Positions 1-6,137 are shown, numbered from the stretch's first letter. The stretch is DNA of 9,225 nt from CAZIWX01 sp964543125 (GCA_964543125.1 CAZIWX010000095.1:1-9225); one strand, 5' to 3'. The notes: generated by a model not told the origin, from the letters alone. A program made the numbers and translations.

Positions 1-326
1 CGGGCAGCGTTTTGGTGCGACCATTCCGCGAGCCAGCCGGGCAGCTCGCCATTCAAAATCTGTGCGCTGTGTGGATTATCCTCACACACACCAGGATCCG
101 TCATCGCTGCCGTATTGATGATAATTTCCGGCTGAATTTGGTCCAGCCAGGTGAGTAATTTTTGGCGATCATGCAAATCCAGCTTTACCGAGTGCAGGTT
201 CGATGGTAACGGATGTTGCCAAAATTGGTATAGCGTTTTTGCAGGGGGTAAAAACCGGCTCAGCGTCCAACCCAATAAGCCAGAGCCGCCGGTAACCAAG
301 ATATGTATTTTAGTTGATGCAGTCAT
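1..326 (-). CDS. RmlD-like NAD(P)-dependent sugar-nucleotide reductase (partial, N-terminal 108 codons)
   Basis: Reading starts at ATG 326-324 and runs off the left edge, so only about a third of a usual ~290-residue protein is present. Residues 7-11 form the first beta strand (IHILV), followed by the nucleotide-binding glycine motif TGGSGLLG at 12-19, typical of extended short-chain dehydrogenases. Around residues 73-85 the stretch IINTAAMTDPGVCED matches the RmlD/dTDP-4-dehydrorhamnose reductase pattern (INAAAYTxVDxxE), and an LN follows where RmlD has VN. The family reduces or epimerises nucleotide-linked sugars in the cytoplasm for surface polysaccharide; MAT2B-like members share the same N-terminus, so the exact substrate is open. 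No Shine-Dalgarno precedes the ATG; a TATGAA box lies 12 nt upstream. It sits 125 bp downstream of the deaminase gene, on the same strand, beyond a terminator-like hairpin, so it is probably a separate unit. The catalytic YxxxK lies outside the window. Confidence 0.78.
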   Translation of the reverse strand, partial: MTASTKIHILVTGGSGLLGWTLSRFLPPAKTLYQFWQHPLPSNLHSVKLDLHDRQKLLTWLDQIQPEIIINTAAMTDPGVCEDNPHSAQILNGELPGWLAEWSHQNAA

Positions 327-338
327 ACGACACAAAGA

Positions 339-344
339 TTCATA
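339..344 (-). promoter_or_regulatory. possible -10 box for the RmlD-like gene
   Basis: The minus strand reads TATGAA at 344-339, 12 nt before the ATG at 326. A start site about 7 nt downstream would leave only a few untranslated bases, in keeping with the absence of a Shine-Dalgarno sequence. No clear -35 box was found, and the box itself is only 4/6 to consensus. Confidence 0.25.
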
Positions 345-404
345 TGATGGTTATGGTATTTTGGGGCGGGAAAGAATCAAATACTGACTGTGTTGATTTA
401 CTTT

Positions 405-431
405 AAAAATTGCCCTTCGACGCGCTCAGGG
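405..431 (-). terminator. terminator-like hairpin after the deaminase gene; also a dispersed-repeat-like motif
   Basis: Plus-strand CCCT (413-416) and AGGG (428-431) pair, with an inner GA/TC pair (419-420 with 426-427) around a CGCGC loop and a 2-nt bulge. On the minus strand the hairpin is followed three bases later by five T (409-405), 21 bp past the deaminase stop, so it can serve as an intrinsic terminator for the 2810-452 gene run. The core, CCCTTCGACGCGCTCAGGG, also resembles a short palindromic motif that recurs as a dispersed repeat in many environmental bacterial genomes. That resemblance is from memory; only one copy is in this window. Confidence 0.5.
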
Positions 432-451
432 AGACAATTTATAAACCCTAT

Positions 452-889
452 TTATTTCGTCACTTCGTCTGGAACTTGAATCAGCTCGATACCCGCCTCT
501 TCAGCATGGCGCACGATGTGTCCATCTCGATAAAATTCTTTGTAAAACACACGCTTAATTCCGGCGTTGGCAATCAATTTGAAACAATAATAACACGGGC
601 TCGCGGTTACATAAATATCGGCGCCGGCGATGGCGATACCGTTCCGGGCCGCCTGAACAATGGCATTGGCTTCGGCGTGCACCGTCCGGATGCAATGCTC
701 ATCTACCATTTCATGTCCAACCTTGCTACAGTGGGGCAAACCGCGGATAGATCCGTTGTAGCCGGTACTTAGAATCATTTTATCGCGGACAATTACCGCG
801 CCCACAAATTTGCGATCACAGGTCGAACGCGTCGCCACCTGGGTGGCGATCTGCATGAAATACTGTTCCCAACTCACACGAGATGTCAT
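452..889 (-). CDS. comEB: ComEB-type dCMP deaminase (zinc cytidine/deoxycytidylate deaminase family)
   Basis: This 145-residue protein has the usual length and full motif set of bacterial deoxycytidylate deaminase, which hydrolyses dCMP to dUMP for thymidylate synthesis in the cytoplasm. The N-terminus SWEQYFM (6-12) and RSTCDR (21-26) match Bacillus ComEB-like proteins closely. GYNGSIRGLPHC (43-54) is the nucleotide-binding loop. HAEANAI (71-77) supplies zinc ligand His71 and proton-shuttle Glu73; SPCYYC (97-102) supplies Cys99 and Cys102. Extra cysteines at 24, 54 and 66 could form the second zinc site known in some dCMP deaminases. All catalytic residues are present. It is the last gene of a same-strand run, 23 bp after the PdxJ-like stop, with only a weak ribosome site, suggesting co-transcription with the upstream genes. 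The substrate is assigned from family resemblance; a related nucleotide is possible. Confidence 0.92.
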   Translation of the reverse strand: MTSRVSWEQYFMQIATQVATRSTCDRKFVGAVIVRDKMILSTGYNGSIRGLPHCSKVGHEMVDEHCIRTVHAEANAIVQAARNGIAIAGADIYVTASPCYYCFKLIANAGIKRVFYKEFYRDGHIVRHAEEAGIELIQVPDEVTK

Positions 890-912
890 GAATCAACCGA
901 TCTTTAACAAAA

Positions 913-1599
913 TTAGAGTAGCAGATTTCGCATGTCCCGCACAGCCGTTTCCAGCCCCACGAAAATTGCCCGGGCCAGCACGCCTTCGCCCAGGACGAAA
1001 TTTTCGATTTCGTCGATTGAGACCAGGGGTTGGACATTCTGATAATGCAGGTTTCCACTCACGGCCACGCCGAGTTGATTTTTAACGGCGGTTTTGGCAA
1101 GAATAGCCAATTGTTCGCGCTCAGCCGCCTGGGTGGGTGGGTGCGTTGACGCGCCAAACTTGCTCACATTCAGCTCAACATAATCAGCTTCCAGCTTATA
1201 AGCCTGGCGCAGCTCATTTACATTGGGATCGATGTGAATGGAAACGAGCCGATCCTGCTGTTTGAGTTTGGCTACGAAGGTTGCCAGGTCTTTTTTATGA
1301 TTTTTAAATAATTCCGCGCCGGTAAAAGTTACCTGCCGCACCGGTAAATCGATGGCGGCTTGAACCAGGTCCGGTTTGGGTGGAATGCGCAGGTTGAAGC
1401 GCACATTGGGCGCCAGGCTAACCAACATTGCCACCGATTGTTCCGTAAAATCGGGCTTGGATCCGTTGTAAGTCAGGCAAAATCCGTTCACACCCGACAA
1501 ATGGGCAATATTCACAACCCCCGCCAGTGAAAACCCGGTTGTCCGGACGCCAGCGCTTAATTGTGAAAAAGGATCCAGGTTGAGTTCAAATTGTGCCAT
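913..1599 (-). CDS. PdxJ-like TIM-barrel protein lacking pyridoxine 5'-phosphate synthase catalytic residues
   Basis: This 228-residue protein is somewhat shorter than PdxJ (about 240) and aligns with it end to end. Preserved fold signatures are LNLD (6-9, for VNID), GVNGF (36-40, for GADGI), VSIHIDP (119-125, for VSLFID), DYVELN (139-144), LHYQNV (184-189, for LTYHNV) and LARAIFVGLETAVRDM (208-223, for IGRAVMTGLKDAVAEM). PdxJ condenses aminoacetone phosphate with deoxyxylulose phosphate to pyridoxine phosphate. Compared with remembered E. coli PdxJ, the residues that do this are gone: active-site His45 aligns with Thr43, Glu72 with Arg71, the GHG loop with SGN (181-183), and phosphate-binding GH with GE (204-205); the N-terminal NIDH became NLDP. 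The start has a GAGGA ribosome site 4 nt upstream. It lies 44 bp after the deacetylase gene and 23 bp before comEB. PdxJ homology is strong; PNP synthase activity is unlikely, so no symbol is given. True function unknown. Confidence 0.82.
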   Translation of the reverse strand: MAQFELNLDPFSQLSAGVRTTGFSLAGVVNIAHLSGVNGFCLTYNGSKPDFTEQSVAMLVSLAPNVRFNLRIPPKPDLVQAAIDLPVRQVTFTGAELFKNHKKDLATFVAKLKQQDRLVSIHIDPNVNELRQAYKLEADYVELNVSKFGASTHPPTQAAEREQLAILAKTAVKNQLGVAVSGNLHYQNVQPLVSIDEIENFVLGEGVLARAIFVGLETAVRDMRNLLL

Positions 1600-1643
1600 G
1601 TTTTCCTCGTCAGGTTGAAATTATATTCGCCGGTATTCATGCT

Positions 1644-2810
1644 TTAGTTCACCAAATCCGCAACCGGTACCAAATCGTATCCGGCCGATTTGAGCAGGGG
1701 TAGATAACTTCTCAGTGCCGTAAGCGTATTTGGCCGGCAATGCCCGATGGCCACGGCATAACCGTGCTTTTGGGAGAGTTTTGCCAAGTGAATCAGCTCT
1801 TTTTTAATTGCGTCCACATCATCTACATCGTCTAAAAAAATATTCCGGCGGGTGGTCGGAATACCCATCTTGCGTGCTGTTTTTTCCGCCACGGTAGCGG
1901 CAATCGTACGACTATCCACAAACCAAAGGTGTTTTTCCTTTACCCAGCGCATCACCGTGGACATGAGATCCGCATCCTGGGTTCCACCGCTGCCCTGGTG
2001 ATTATTAAGCCCCATCGCGAAAGGGACGCTTTTATAAGCGCGCTGGAGCCGATTGTCAATCTCCTCGTCGGTAAGATCGGGGGTTAAAACAATACCCGGC
2101 TCACTGCTGGTACCATTCACCGTCACCAGCGGCATATGAATCAGGATAATCTTGTTGCGGTTGTGGAGCGCTTGCGCGGTTCTCCGGGAGTAGGGCTTCT
2201 CGGGGATAATGGAGTAACTCAGGGGGTCTTTTAATGTCACAAATCCCTGGATCGTCTGGTTATACGAATATCCGAAGTCATCAATAATAATTGCAATTTT
2301 AGGGTGCCCCCGGCCCGGGTTTAAACCTAATGGCAAAGTCAATCCGGCAGTCGGCGTTACGGTAAACTTAAAAATCAGGTCCGCCCAGACGGTCGTGTCT
2401 TTTTCTACTTTGAAATGCCACTCAACCGGCTGTATAGATGTCCTTTGAATAGTGAATCCGTACCCCCTCAGGGTATTCCCAATTGCTTGCTGGACATCAT
2501 TAGGGGTAAGGGTTGTTTTAGCGGGCAACCGGTAAGTATGAATGGATTGCCCGCCGGGGTAAAGCTCCAACTCATCGGTCGTCAGCCCCGGGAAGCGCTG
2601 TTGCAGCGATCTATCCAGAATAGTATTAATTGTGTAATATCCTTCATAGAACGCACCCGCTTCGGAGGTTTTAGCCGTGCCGGGAATCAGCTTGCCGATC
2701 CAGATACCCACCACAATTAAGACAATCAGAATTAATCCGGCTAAACCCCACTGTCGCCAGCGATGTTTACCCCGGTTTCCGGATTCGTATTCGAAATATT
2801 GATAACGCAT
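1644..2810 (-). CDS. YibQ-family divergent polysaccharide deacetylase, membrane-anchored
   Basis: The 388-residue product has a short basic cytoplasmic start, one membrane segment at about 22-39, a periplasmic linker domain at about 45-165 and a divergent polysaccharide deacetylase domain (DUF610/YibQ, NodB-like fold) at about 169-388. Domain motifs are IIDDFG (175-180) with the metal-type Asp pair, HMP (225-227), NNHQGS (269-274), FVDSRT (297-302), FLDD (325-328) and GHCRP (356-360). The family is presumed to act on cell-wall or surface glycans in the periplasm, but its reaction is not firmly established. The 45-165 region, with a predicted alternation of strands and helices, is not something I recognise. 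The ATG is the first possible start, because an in-frame TAA lies two codons upstream; a GAGGAA site lies 13 nt before it, longer than usual. It is the first gene of a run with the PdxJ-like gene and comEB. Confidence 0.88.
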   Translation of the reverse strand: MRYQYFEYESGNRGKHRWRQWGLAGLILIVLIVVGIWIGKLIPGTAKTSEAGAFYEGYYTINTILDRSLQQRFPGLTTDELELYPGGQSIHTYRLPAKTTLTPNDVQQAIGNTLRGYGFTIQRTSIQPVEWHFKVEKDTTVWADLIFKFTVTPTAGLTLPLGLNPGRGHPKIAIIIDDFGYSYNQTIQGFVTLKDPLSYSIIPEKPYSRRTAQALHNRNKIILIHMPLVTVNGTSSEPGIVLTPDLTDEEIDNRLQRAYKSVPFAMGLNNHQGSGGTQDADLMSTVMRWVKEKHLWFVDSRTIAATVAEKTARKMGIPTTRRNIFLDDVDDVDAIKKELIHLAKLSQKHGYAVAIGHCRPNTLTALRSYLPLLKSAGYDLVPVADLVN

Positions 2811-3069
2811 GGATACTTAGTTCTTCCTCGAAATTGTCCGGCCCGGGAATGATTCCGGATAGCCCTTTAAGCCCAAACTCCACGAATCTGTTCCAGCGCA
2901 TTGCCAGAATCGGTTCAACCATATTCTACTAACCGGAATACCGGACAGCTTTGATGGCGTGGGTTCGGAAAAGTCTGCAAGTCGTAATTGATTCATGATT
3001 TTTTATGGCAGGAAATGTAATGCCGGAAATAGCGTTGCTAAAGGGCGGAAATCGTTATTTAGATATGTT
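2811..3069. other. intergenic gap with two overlapping short ORFs and no clear promoter
   Basis: This gap separates the lipoprotein pair from the deacetylase operon and should hold that operon's promoter, but I see no convincing -35/-10 pair. On the minus strand two short ORFs overlap in different frames. One runs 2996-2817 (59 residues, starting MNQLRLADF) and stops 6 nt before the deacetylase ATG. The other runs 2922-2767 (51 residues, starting MVEPILAMRW) and overlaps the deacetylase start. Neither has a Shine-Dalgarno sequence. At most one could be coding; they could also be two halves of a decayed, frameshifted gene. No terminator for the lipoprotein pair was recognised here. Confidence 0.4.
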
Positions 3070-3651
3070 TTAATAGTCGGATTCGTCCTGCCAGCGAATG
3101 ATCCGCCAGATGGCATCGGCGCCTTTTCGGAAGCTAAAAACAGCGTTGCCGGTCACATGGATTTCAGTCCCAATATCCAACGCAAAGGTTTTTATAAATC
3201 GCGCTTCATCCGCCTGAGCGATCTGGTCCGCCACCGCCAGGCTGTCCAGGCGGTTTCCCTGAAATCGATATTCTTCAAAAAGCGTGGCATTCCACAGTAA
3301 ATTGAAATGGCTGTAAGCTTTTAGTAAACGGCCCGTAGTCCGCAATTCAGTATCCCGGCCCCAAAAGGTATAATCACCGGAGCCACCCACATCCGGATCG
3401 TAGTATAGGAAAACAAAGCCGGTATCAATGAGCTGGGAATAAATCAGTGAATCGCGGTAGATATAGGCATAGCGCATATTTTTCAAAACGTCAGCGGGCG
3501 TTGCCTGGTTCGTTAGAGTGACGCTCTGACTACCGGCGATATCGCCTTCGGCGGGGGCAAATGGATTCCAGCAGCCTGTGAGCCAACTCAGGATTAGGAG
3601 TGCACCGAAAAAAAGACCTGTCCGGCTGGCAATTTGACGTGCAAGGATCAT
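3070..3651 (-). CDS. small lipoprotein with NTF2-like domain, second of a tandem pair
   Basis: The chosen start is ATG 3651-3649, which overlaps the TGA of the preceding gene as ATGA; an open frame runs 25 codons further up, but that would bury the signal peptide. The 193-residue product begins with a basic/hydrophobic leader (MILARQIASRTGLFF...) and a good lipobox LTGC at 24-27, so Cys27 should be lipidated. The mature part has the pattern of small NTF2/SnoaL-like lipoproteins: a helix TPADVLKNMRYAYIYRDSL, then FVFLYYDPD, then a Trp-Gly-Arg-Asp (WGRD) turn before a second helix, and the ending IWRIIRWQDES. These proteins are secreted and anchored, with no known reaction. The ATGA overlap suggests translational coupling, and there is no independent ribosome site. 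The similar ending of its neighbour (WQITRWTDL) suggests an old duplication. The domain call rests on pattern resemblance only. Confidence 0.75.
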   Translation of the reverse strand: MILARQIASRTGLFFGALLILSWLTGCWNPFAPAEGDIAGSQSVTLTNQATPADVLKNMRYAYIYRDSLIYSQLIDTGFVFLYYDPDVGGSGDYTFWGRDTELRTTGRLLKAYSHFNLLWNATLFEEYRFQGNRLDSLAVADQIAQADEARFIKTFALDIGTEIHVTGNAVFSFRKGADAIWRIIRWQDESDY

Positions 3652-4250
3652 GGGAGTAGTGTTTTTAGATAAGTCCAGGAATACAGTGAATCGGAACCCA
3701 AATCCGTCCAGCGGGTGATCTGCCAATAGCTGCCATTTTCCCGTACCAGGGACAGCCGGGCCTGACCCGACAGATGTTCCGGATAGGCTGAGCGAGTGAT
3801 AGTATTAAAGCGCAGGTTGAGGCGATAATCAGCCTGAAATTCAATTTGTTCGCCGCTGATTAGTGTTTTCGTTTGGTTAGACCAGGAAAAATCGTTGGTG
3901 GTATCACTGTTCAGCGCGGAGAAAAGCGCTTCCAGAAATTGATCCTCTTCCGCATAGCCCCAATCCGTGAAATCGAGTCCGCTGGTGGATGCCACGCCGG
4001 GATCGGGTATGAATTGAAAAGCGTTTGCTCCGGCAGCCGAATCAGCCAATAAATCCAGAAAATATTTTTTATCCAAGGCCTTGAATGATAATTCAATATC
4101 CGTGATTACGGCATCCGGGTTGGTGGGTTGGATCCACTGATAGGGGGAATTATTAAAAAGCGGAGGGTCCGCTGATCTCGGGGTGAACAGGTCACACCGG
4201 GTGAGGAATCCGGCAAGCAGGATCAGAGCCCAGGTTTTCATACCGCGCAT
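3648..4250 (-). CDS. small putative lipoprotein with NTF2-like domain, first of a tandem pair
   Basis: The 200-residue product starts at ATG 4250, or at the in-frame ATG 4241 (MKTWALILLAG), which gives a more typical signal peptide; neither has a strong ribosome site. The leader ends LTRC (16-19 from the upstream ATG). This is a lipobox except that Arg (CGG) sits at -1, where Gly, Ala or Ser is normally required; a single base change to GGG would restore LTGC as in its neighbour. The mature part has an early helix (NPDAVITDIELSFKALDKKYFLDLL), an aspartate-rich middle and the ending YWQITRWTDLGSDS, matching the IWRIIRWQDES of the next gene. This suggests two diverged copies of an NTF2-like lipoprotein. 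It overlaps the next gene by 4 nt and is divergent from the PEBP gene. Function unknown; probably periplasmic or membrane-anchored. Confidence 0.72.
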   Translation of the reverse strand: MRGMKTWALILLAGFLTRCDLFTPRSADPPLFNNSPYQWIQPTNPDAVITDIELSFKALDKKYFLDLLADSAAGANAFQFIPDPGVASTSGLDFTDWGYAEEDQFLEALFSALNSDTTNDFSWSNQTKTLISGEQIEFQADYRLNLRFNTITRSAYPEHLSGQARLSLVRENGSYWQITRWTDLGSDSLYSWTYLKTLLP

Positions 4251-4440
4251 AACATGAAATTAGGCTCACCGGGTGGAAAAACAAGGACGACTTCAATTTG
4301 AATCTTAGGTGTTTGGACTCCGTGTATTAACTTTACAGCACCTTGCACCCATGCGAAGGTTTGATACGGCATGAATGCATTAGTCATCAAACGCTTAAAA
4401 AAAAAGACGGTCCATTATTTACCTAATAAGGAGGTTATCC
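4251..4440. promoter_or_regulatory. divergent intergenic region between the lipoprotein pair and the PEBP gene
   Basis: This 190-bp gap must hold promoters for both directions. It contains a run of nine A (4397-4405), suggestive of an upstream A-tract for the plus-strand gene, and a 7-bp inverted repeat GTTTGAT (4359-4365)/ATCAAAC (4386-4392) with a 20-nt spacer that could be an operator. No -10/-35 pair close to consensus could be assigned on either strand. Confidence 0.45.
4428..4440 (+). promoter_or_regulatory. unusually complete Shine-Dalgarno sequence of the PEBP gene
   Basis: AAGGAGGTTATCC directly precedes ATG 4441. It matches the complement of the common bacterial 16S rRNA 3' tail (AAGGAGGTGATCC) at 12 of 13 positions, with six bases between GGAGG and the ATG. 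It fixes the start and predicts strong initiation, in contrast with the weak or absent sites of most neighbouring genes. Confidence 0.85.
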
Positions 4441-5004
4441 ATGCGCACACTTGTTTTTGTGACTTTGGCAATTCTCTTAGGTTGCCGGGGTCAGAGTCAG
4501 GATAATGCTCACAAACCCAAAGGAGGGGGAACCAGGTTGACAACATTTAGACTTTCCAGCTCGACATTCGAGGCTGAAGGGCTAATCCCCAGCCGCTATA
4601 CCTGCGATGGCGAAGATATTTCACCTCCGCTAAAGTGGGTGGGGGCACCGGCCGGAACCAGAAGTTTGGCCCTGATTTGTGATGATCCGGATGCACCCGC
4701 CGGAACGTGGGTTCACTGGGTACTCTATAATCTACCGGCAACGGTTGACAGCTTACCGGAACAGGTTCCCACTACCGCAATGCTTGAAAATCAAGCGCTC
4801 CAGGGTACCAACAGTTTTCGCCGGTTGGGTTATGGAGGACCTTGCCCGCCTGGCGGAACGCACCGTTATTTCTTCAAGCTGTATGCTCTGGATGCAATGC
4901 TTTCGTTGAAATCCGGTGCCACCAAGGCGGAGCTCCTGGAGAAAATGGAGGGACACATTCTGGCGAAAGCCGGGTTAATGGGCCGGTATCATCGCCAAAG
5001 CTGA
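4441..5004 (+). CDS. PEBP/YbhB-YbcL (Raf kinase inhibitor-like) family lipoprotein
   Basis: The 187-residue product has a short leader with lipobox LLGC (12-15), a polar Gly-rich linker to about residue 32, then a complete phosphatidylethanolamine-binding-protein domain. Family motifs are YTCDGEDISPPLKW (53-66), the DPDAP box with Asp82, Asp84 and HW (82-93), and GYGGPCPPGGTHRYFFKLYA (130-149) with His141, followed by the conserved GHILAKAGLMGRY at 171-183. Bacterial PEBP proteins bind small anionic ligands in a pocket built from DPDAP and GxGGPCPP. Their cellular role is unclear, and both cytosolic (YbhB) and exported (YbcL) forms exist. The first start has a near-perfect ribosome site. A second site, GGAGG (4522-4526), lies 10 nt before an in-frame TTG (4537), which would give a 155-residue leaderless form of YbhB length. 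It is the only plus-strand gene here and ends 11 bp from the radical SAM gene, tail to tail. Confidence 0.93.
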   Translation: MRTLVFVTLAILLGCRGQSQDNAHKPKGGGTRLTTFRLSSSTFEAEGLIPSRYTCDGEDISPPLKWVGAPAGTRSLALICDDPDAPAGTWVHWVLYNLPATVDSLPEQVPTTAMLENQALQGTNSFRRLGYGGPCPPGGTHRYFFKLYALDAMLSLKSGATKAELLEKMEGHILAKAGLMGRYHRQS

Positions 5005-5015
5005 GCGACTGGTCA

Positions 5016-6080
5016 TCACAGCAGCTGAAGTTGTTCCCCTCCCGGTCTCTGAAAAGCAGTCGTAGACAATACGGGGGCTTTTCGGCCAAGTTTCGCCCGT
5101 TTGCGGGCAATCCGGAACAGGGATGCGATTTGTTCAGCAAAAATCCCCTGACCCCGCATCCGGCGGCCAAACCGCGAATCGCTTAGATTCCCGGAGCGGC
5201 TTTCCCGTAGCCGATTCAAAACTTTTTTCTTCCGGCCGGGATAATGCTGCTCCAGCCACCGGGAAAAAATGTCCTCCACACCCCGCGGCAATCTTAGCAA
5301 GGTGTAATCGGCGAATTGGGCTCCGGCGGCGGCAACGGCAGCCAGGATTGCCGGAATTTCGTGATCATTGAGTCCGGGGATCACCGGCGCCACCAACACG
5401 CCAACGGGAATACCGGCTAGCCGTAATTTGCGGATGGCTTCCAGGCGTTGGGCCGGCCGGGACGTACGCGGTTCGAGAGTATTCACCAGCTCATTTTCCA
5501 GGCTGGTAATGGATAAGATCACCAAGGCACATTGGCTCCGGGCCAGCTGGCTGAGTTGATCCACATCCCGGGTAACCAAGGCGTTTTTAGTAACTACGGT
5601 AACGGGATTCCGAAATTTAACCAACACCTCCAGACAGCGGCGGGTTAGTTGCAGTTGCCGTTCCAGGGGTTGATAGGGGTCGGTGACGCCACTTAAATTC
5701 AGGACTTGTGGTTGCCAGCGGGGGGCAGACAGTTCGCGATTTAACAGGGCGGGTAGATTTTCCTTTACCATGATTCGGGTCTCAAAATCCAAACCGGCTG
5801 AAAAACCCAAATATTCATGATATGGCCGTGCATAACAATAGCTGCAGCCGTGTTCGCAGCCGCGATAGGGATTCAGGCTGGCAGTGTAGGGAATATCCGG
5901 ACTTTTGTTGTAAGTGATGGCCGTGCGGGAAGCATCGCGGAACAGCAGCGTTTCCGGTCGTAACGGATTCTCCCCGGCAGTTTCACCCTCCGGTACATAT
6001 TCCAAACGCTCGAATCGGTTCCGGGGGTTATCGCTGGCGCCGCGCCCTTTTATGGGCTGCTTTGGATTATCGACTAGCAT
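5016..6080 (-). CDS. PA0069-family radical SAM protein
   Basis: The 354-residue protein matches PA0069/Rv2578c-type radical SAM proteins over its full length. The N-terminal signature is KGRGASDNPRNRFE (11-24). The iron-sulfur cluster motif CEHGCSYCYA (75-84) supplies Cys75, Cys79 and Cys82 in CxxxCxxC spacing. LSGVTDPYQPLE (129-140) is the family's SAM-side strand and turn, and the TKNAL and ITSLE segments follow. The C-terminus has the family tail FGRRMRGQGIFAEQIASLF and a closing TTAFQRPGGEQLQL. These enzymes cleave S-adenosylmethionine to a 5'-deoxyadenosyl radical; the relation to spore photoproduct lyase is distant and the substrate is unknown. No Shine-Dalgarno precedes the ATG; a perfect TATAAT lies 11 nt upstream, so the mRNA may be leaderless. 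It is followed 11 bp on by the convergent PEBP gene and sits downstream of the FecR gene's terminator, so it is a single-gene unit. Confidence 0.93.
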   Translation of the reverse strand: MLVDNPKQPIKGRGASDNPRNRFERLEYVPEGETAGENPLRPETLLFRDASRTAITYNKSPDIPYTASLNPYRGCEHGCSYCYARPYHEYLGFSAGLDFETRIMVKENLPALLNRELSAPRWQPQVLNLSGVTDPYQPLERQLQLTRRCLEVLVKFRNPVTVVTKNALVTRDVDQLSQLARSQCALVILSITSLENELVNTLEPRTSRPAQRLEAIRKLRLAGIPVGVLVAPVIPGLNDHEIPAILAAVAAAGAQFADYTLLRLPRGVEDIFSRWLEQHYPGRKKKVLNRLRESRSGNLSDSRFGRRMRGQGIFAEQIASLFRIARKRAKLGRKAPVLSTTAFQRPGGEQLQLL

Positions 6081-6091
6081 TTATTTTGCCA

Positions 6092-6097
6092 ATTATA
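6092..6097 (-). promoter_or_regulatory. -10 box of the radical SAM gene
   Basis: The minus strand reads a perfect TATAAT at 6097-6092, 11 nt before ATG 6080. The -35 region at normal spacing is unlike TTGACA and is largely occupied by the terminator of the upstream gene. A start site about 7 nt downstream would leave a 5' leader of roughly four bases. Confidence 0.55.
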
Positions 6098-6104
6098 CAT
6101 CCCG

Positions 6105-6137
6105 AAACAAAACCGCCCTCACAGAAGTGAAGGCGGT
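6105..6137 (-). terminator. intrinsic terminator of the FecR-barrel gene
   Basis: ACCGCC (6112-6117) pairs with GGCGGT (6132-6137), and TCAC (6119-6122) with GTGA (6127-6130). One mismatch (6118/6131) lies between them and the loop is AGAA. On the minus strand the stem is followed by TTTGTTT (6111-6105). It starts 27 bp after the FecR-barrel stop codon and insulates the radical SAM gene just downstream. Confidence 0.88.

Noticed and set aside
810..1085. Plus-strand frame spanning the comEB start and PdxJ-like end
   Set aside because: Spans two real genes antisense, with a Pro/Arg-rich composition and no motif.
3652..3726. Upstream extension of the second lipoprotein (start at 3726)
   Set aside because: It would put 25 polar residues before the signal peptide and overlap the neighbour by 79 bp; the ATGA start at 3651 gives a normal lipoprotein leader.
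4359..4392. Hairpin GTTTGAT/ATCAAAC as a terminator
   Set aside because: It is between divergent genes and is followed by A, not T, on the plus strand; at most an operator.
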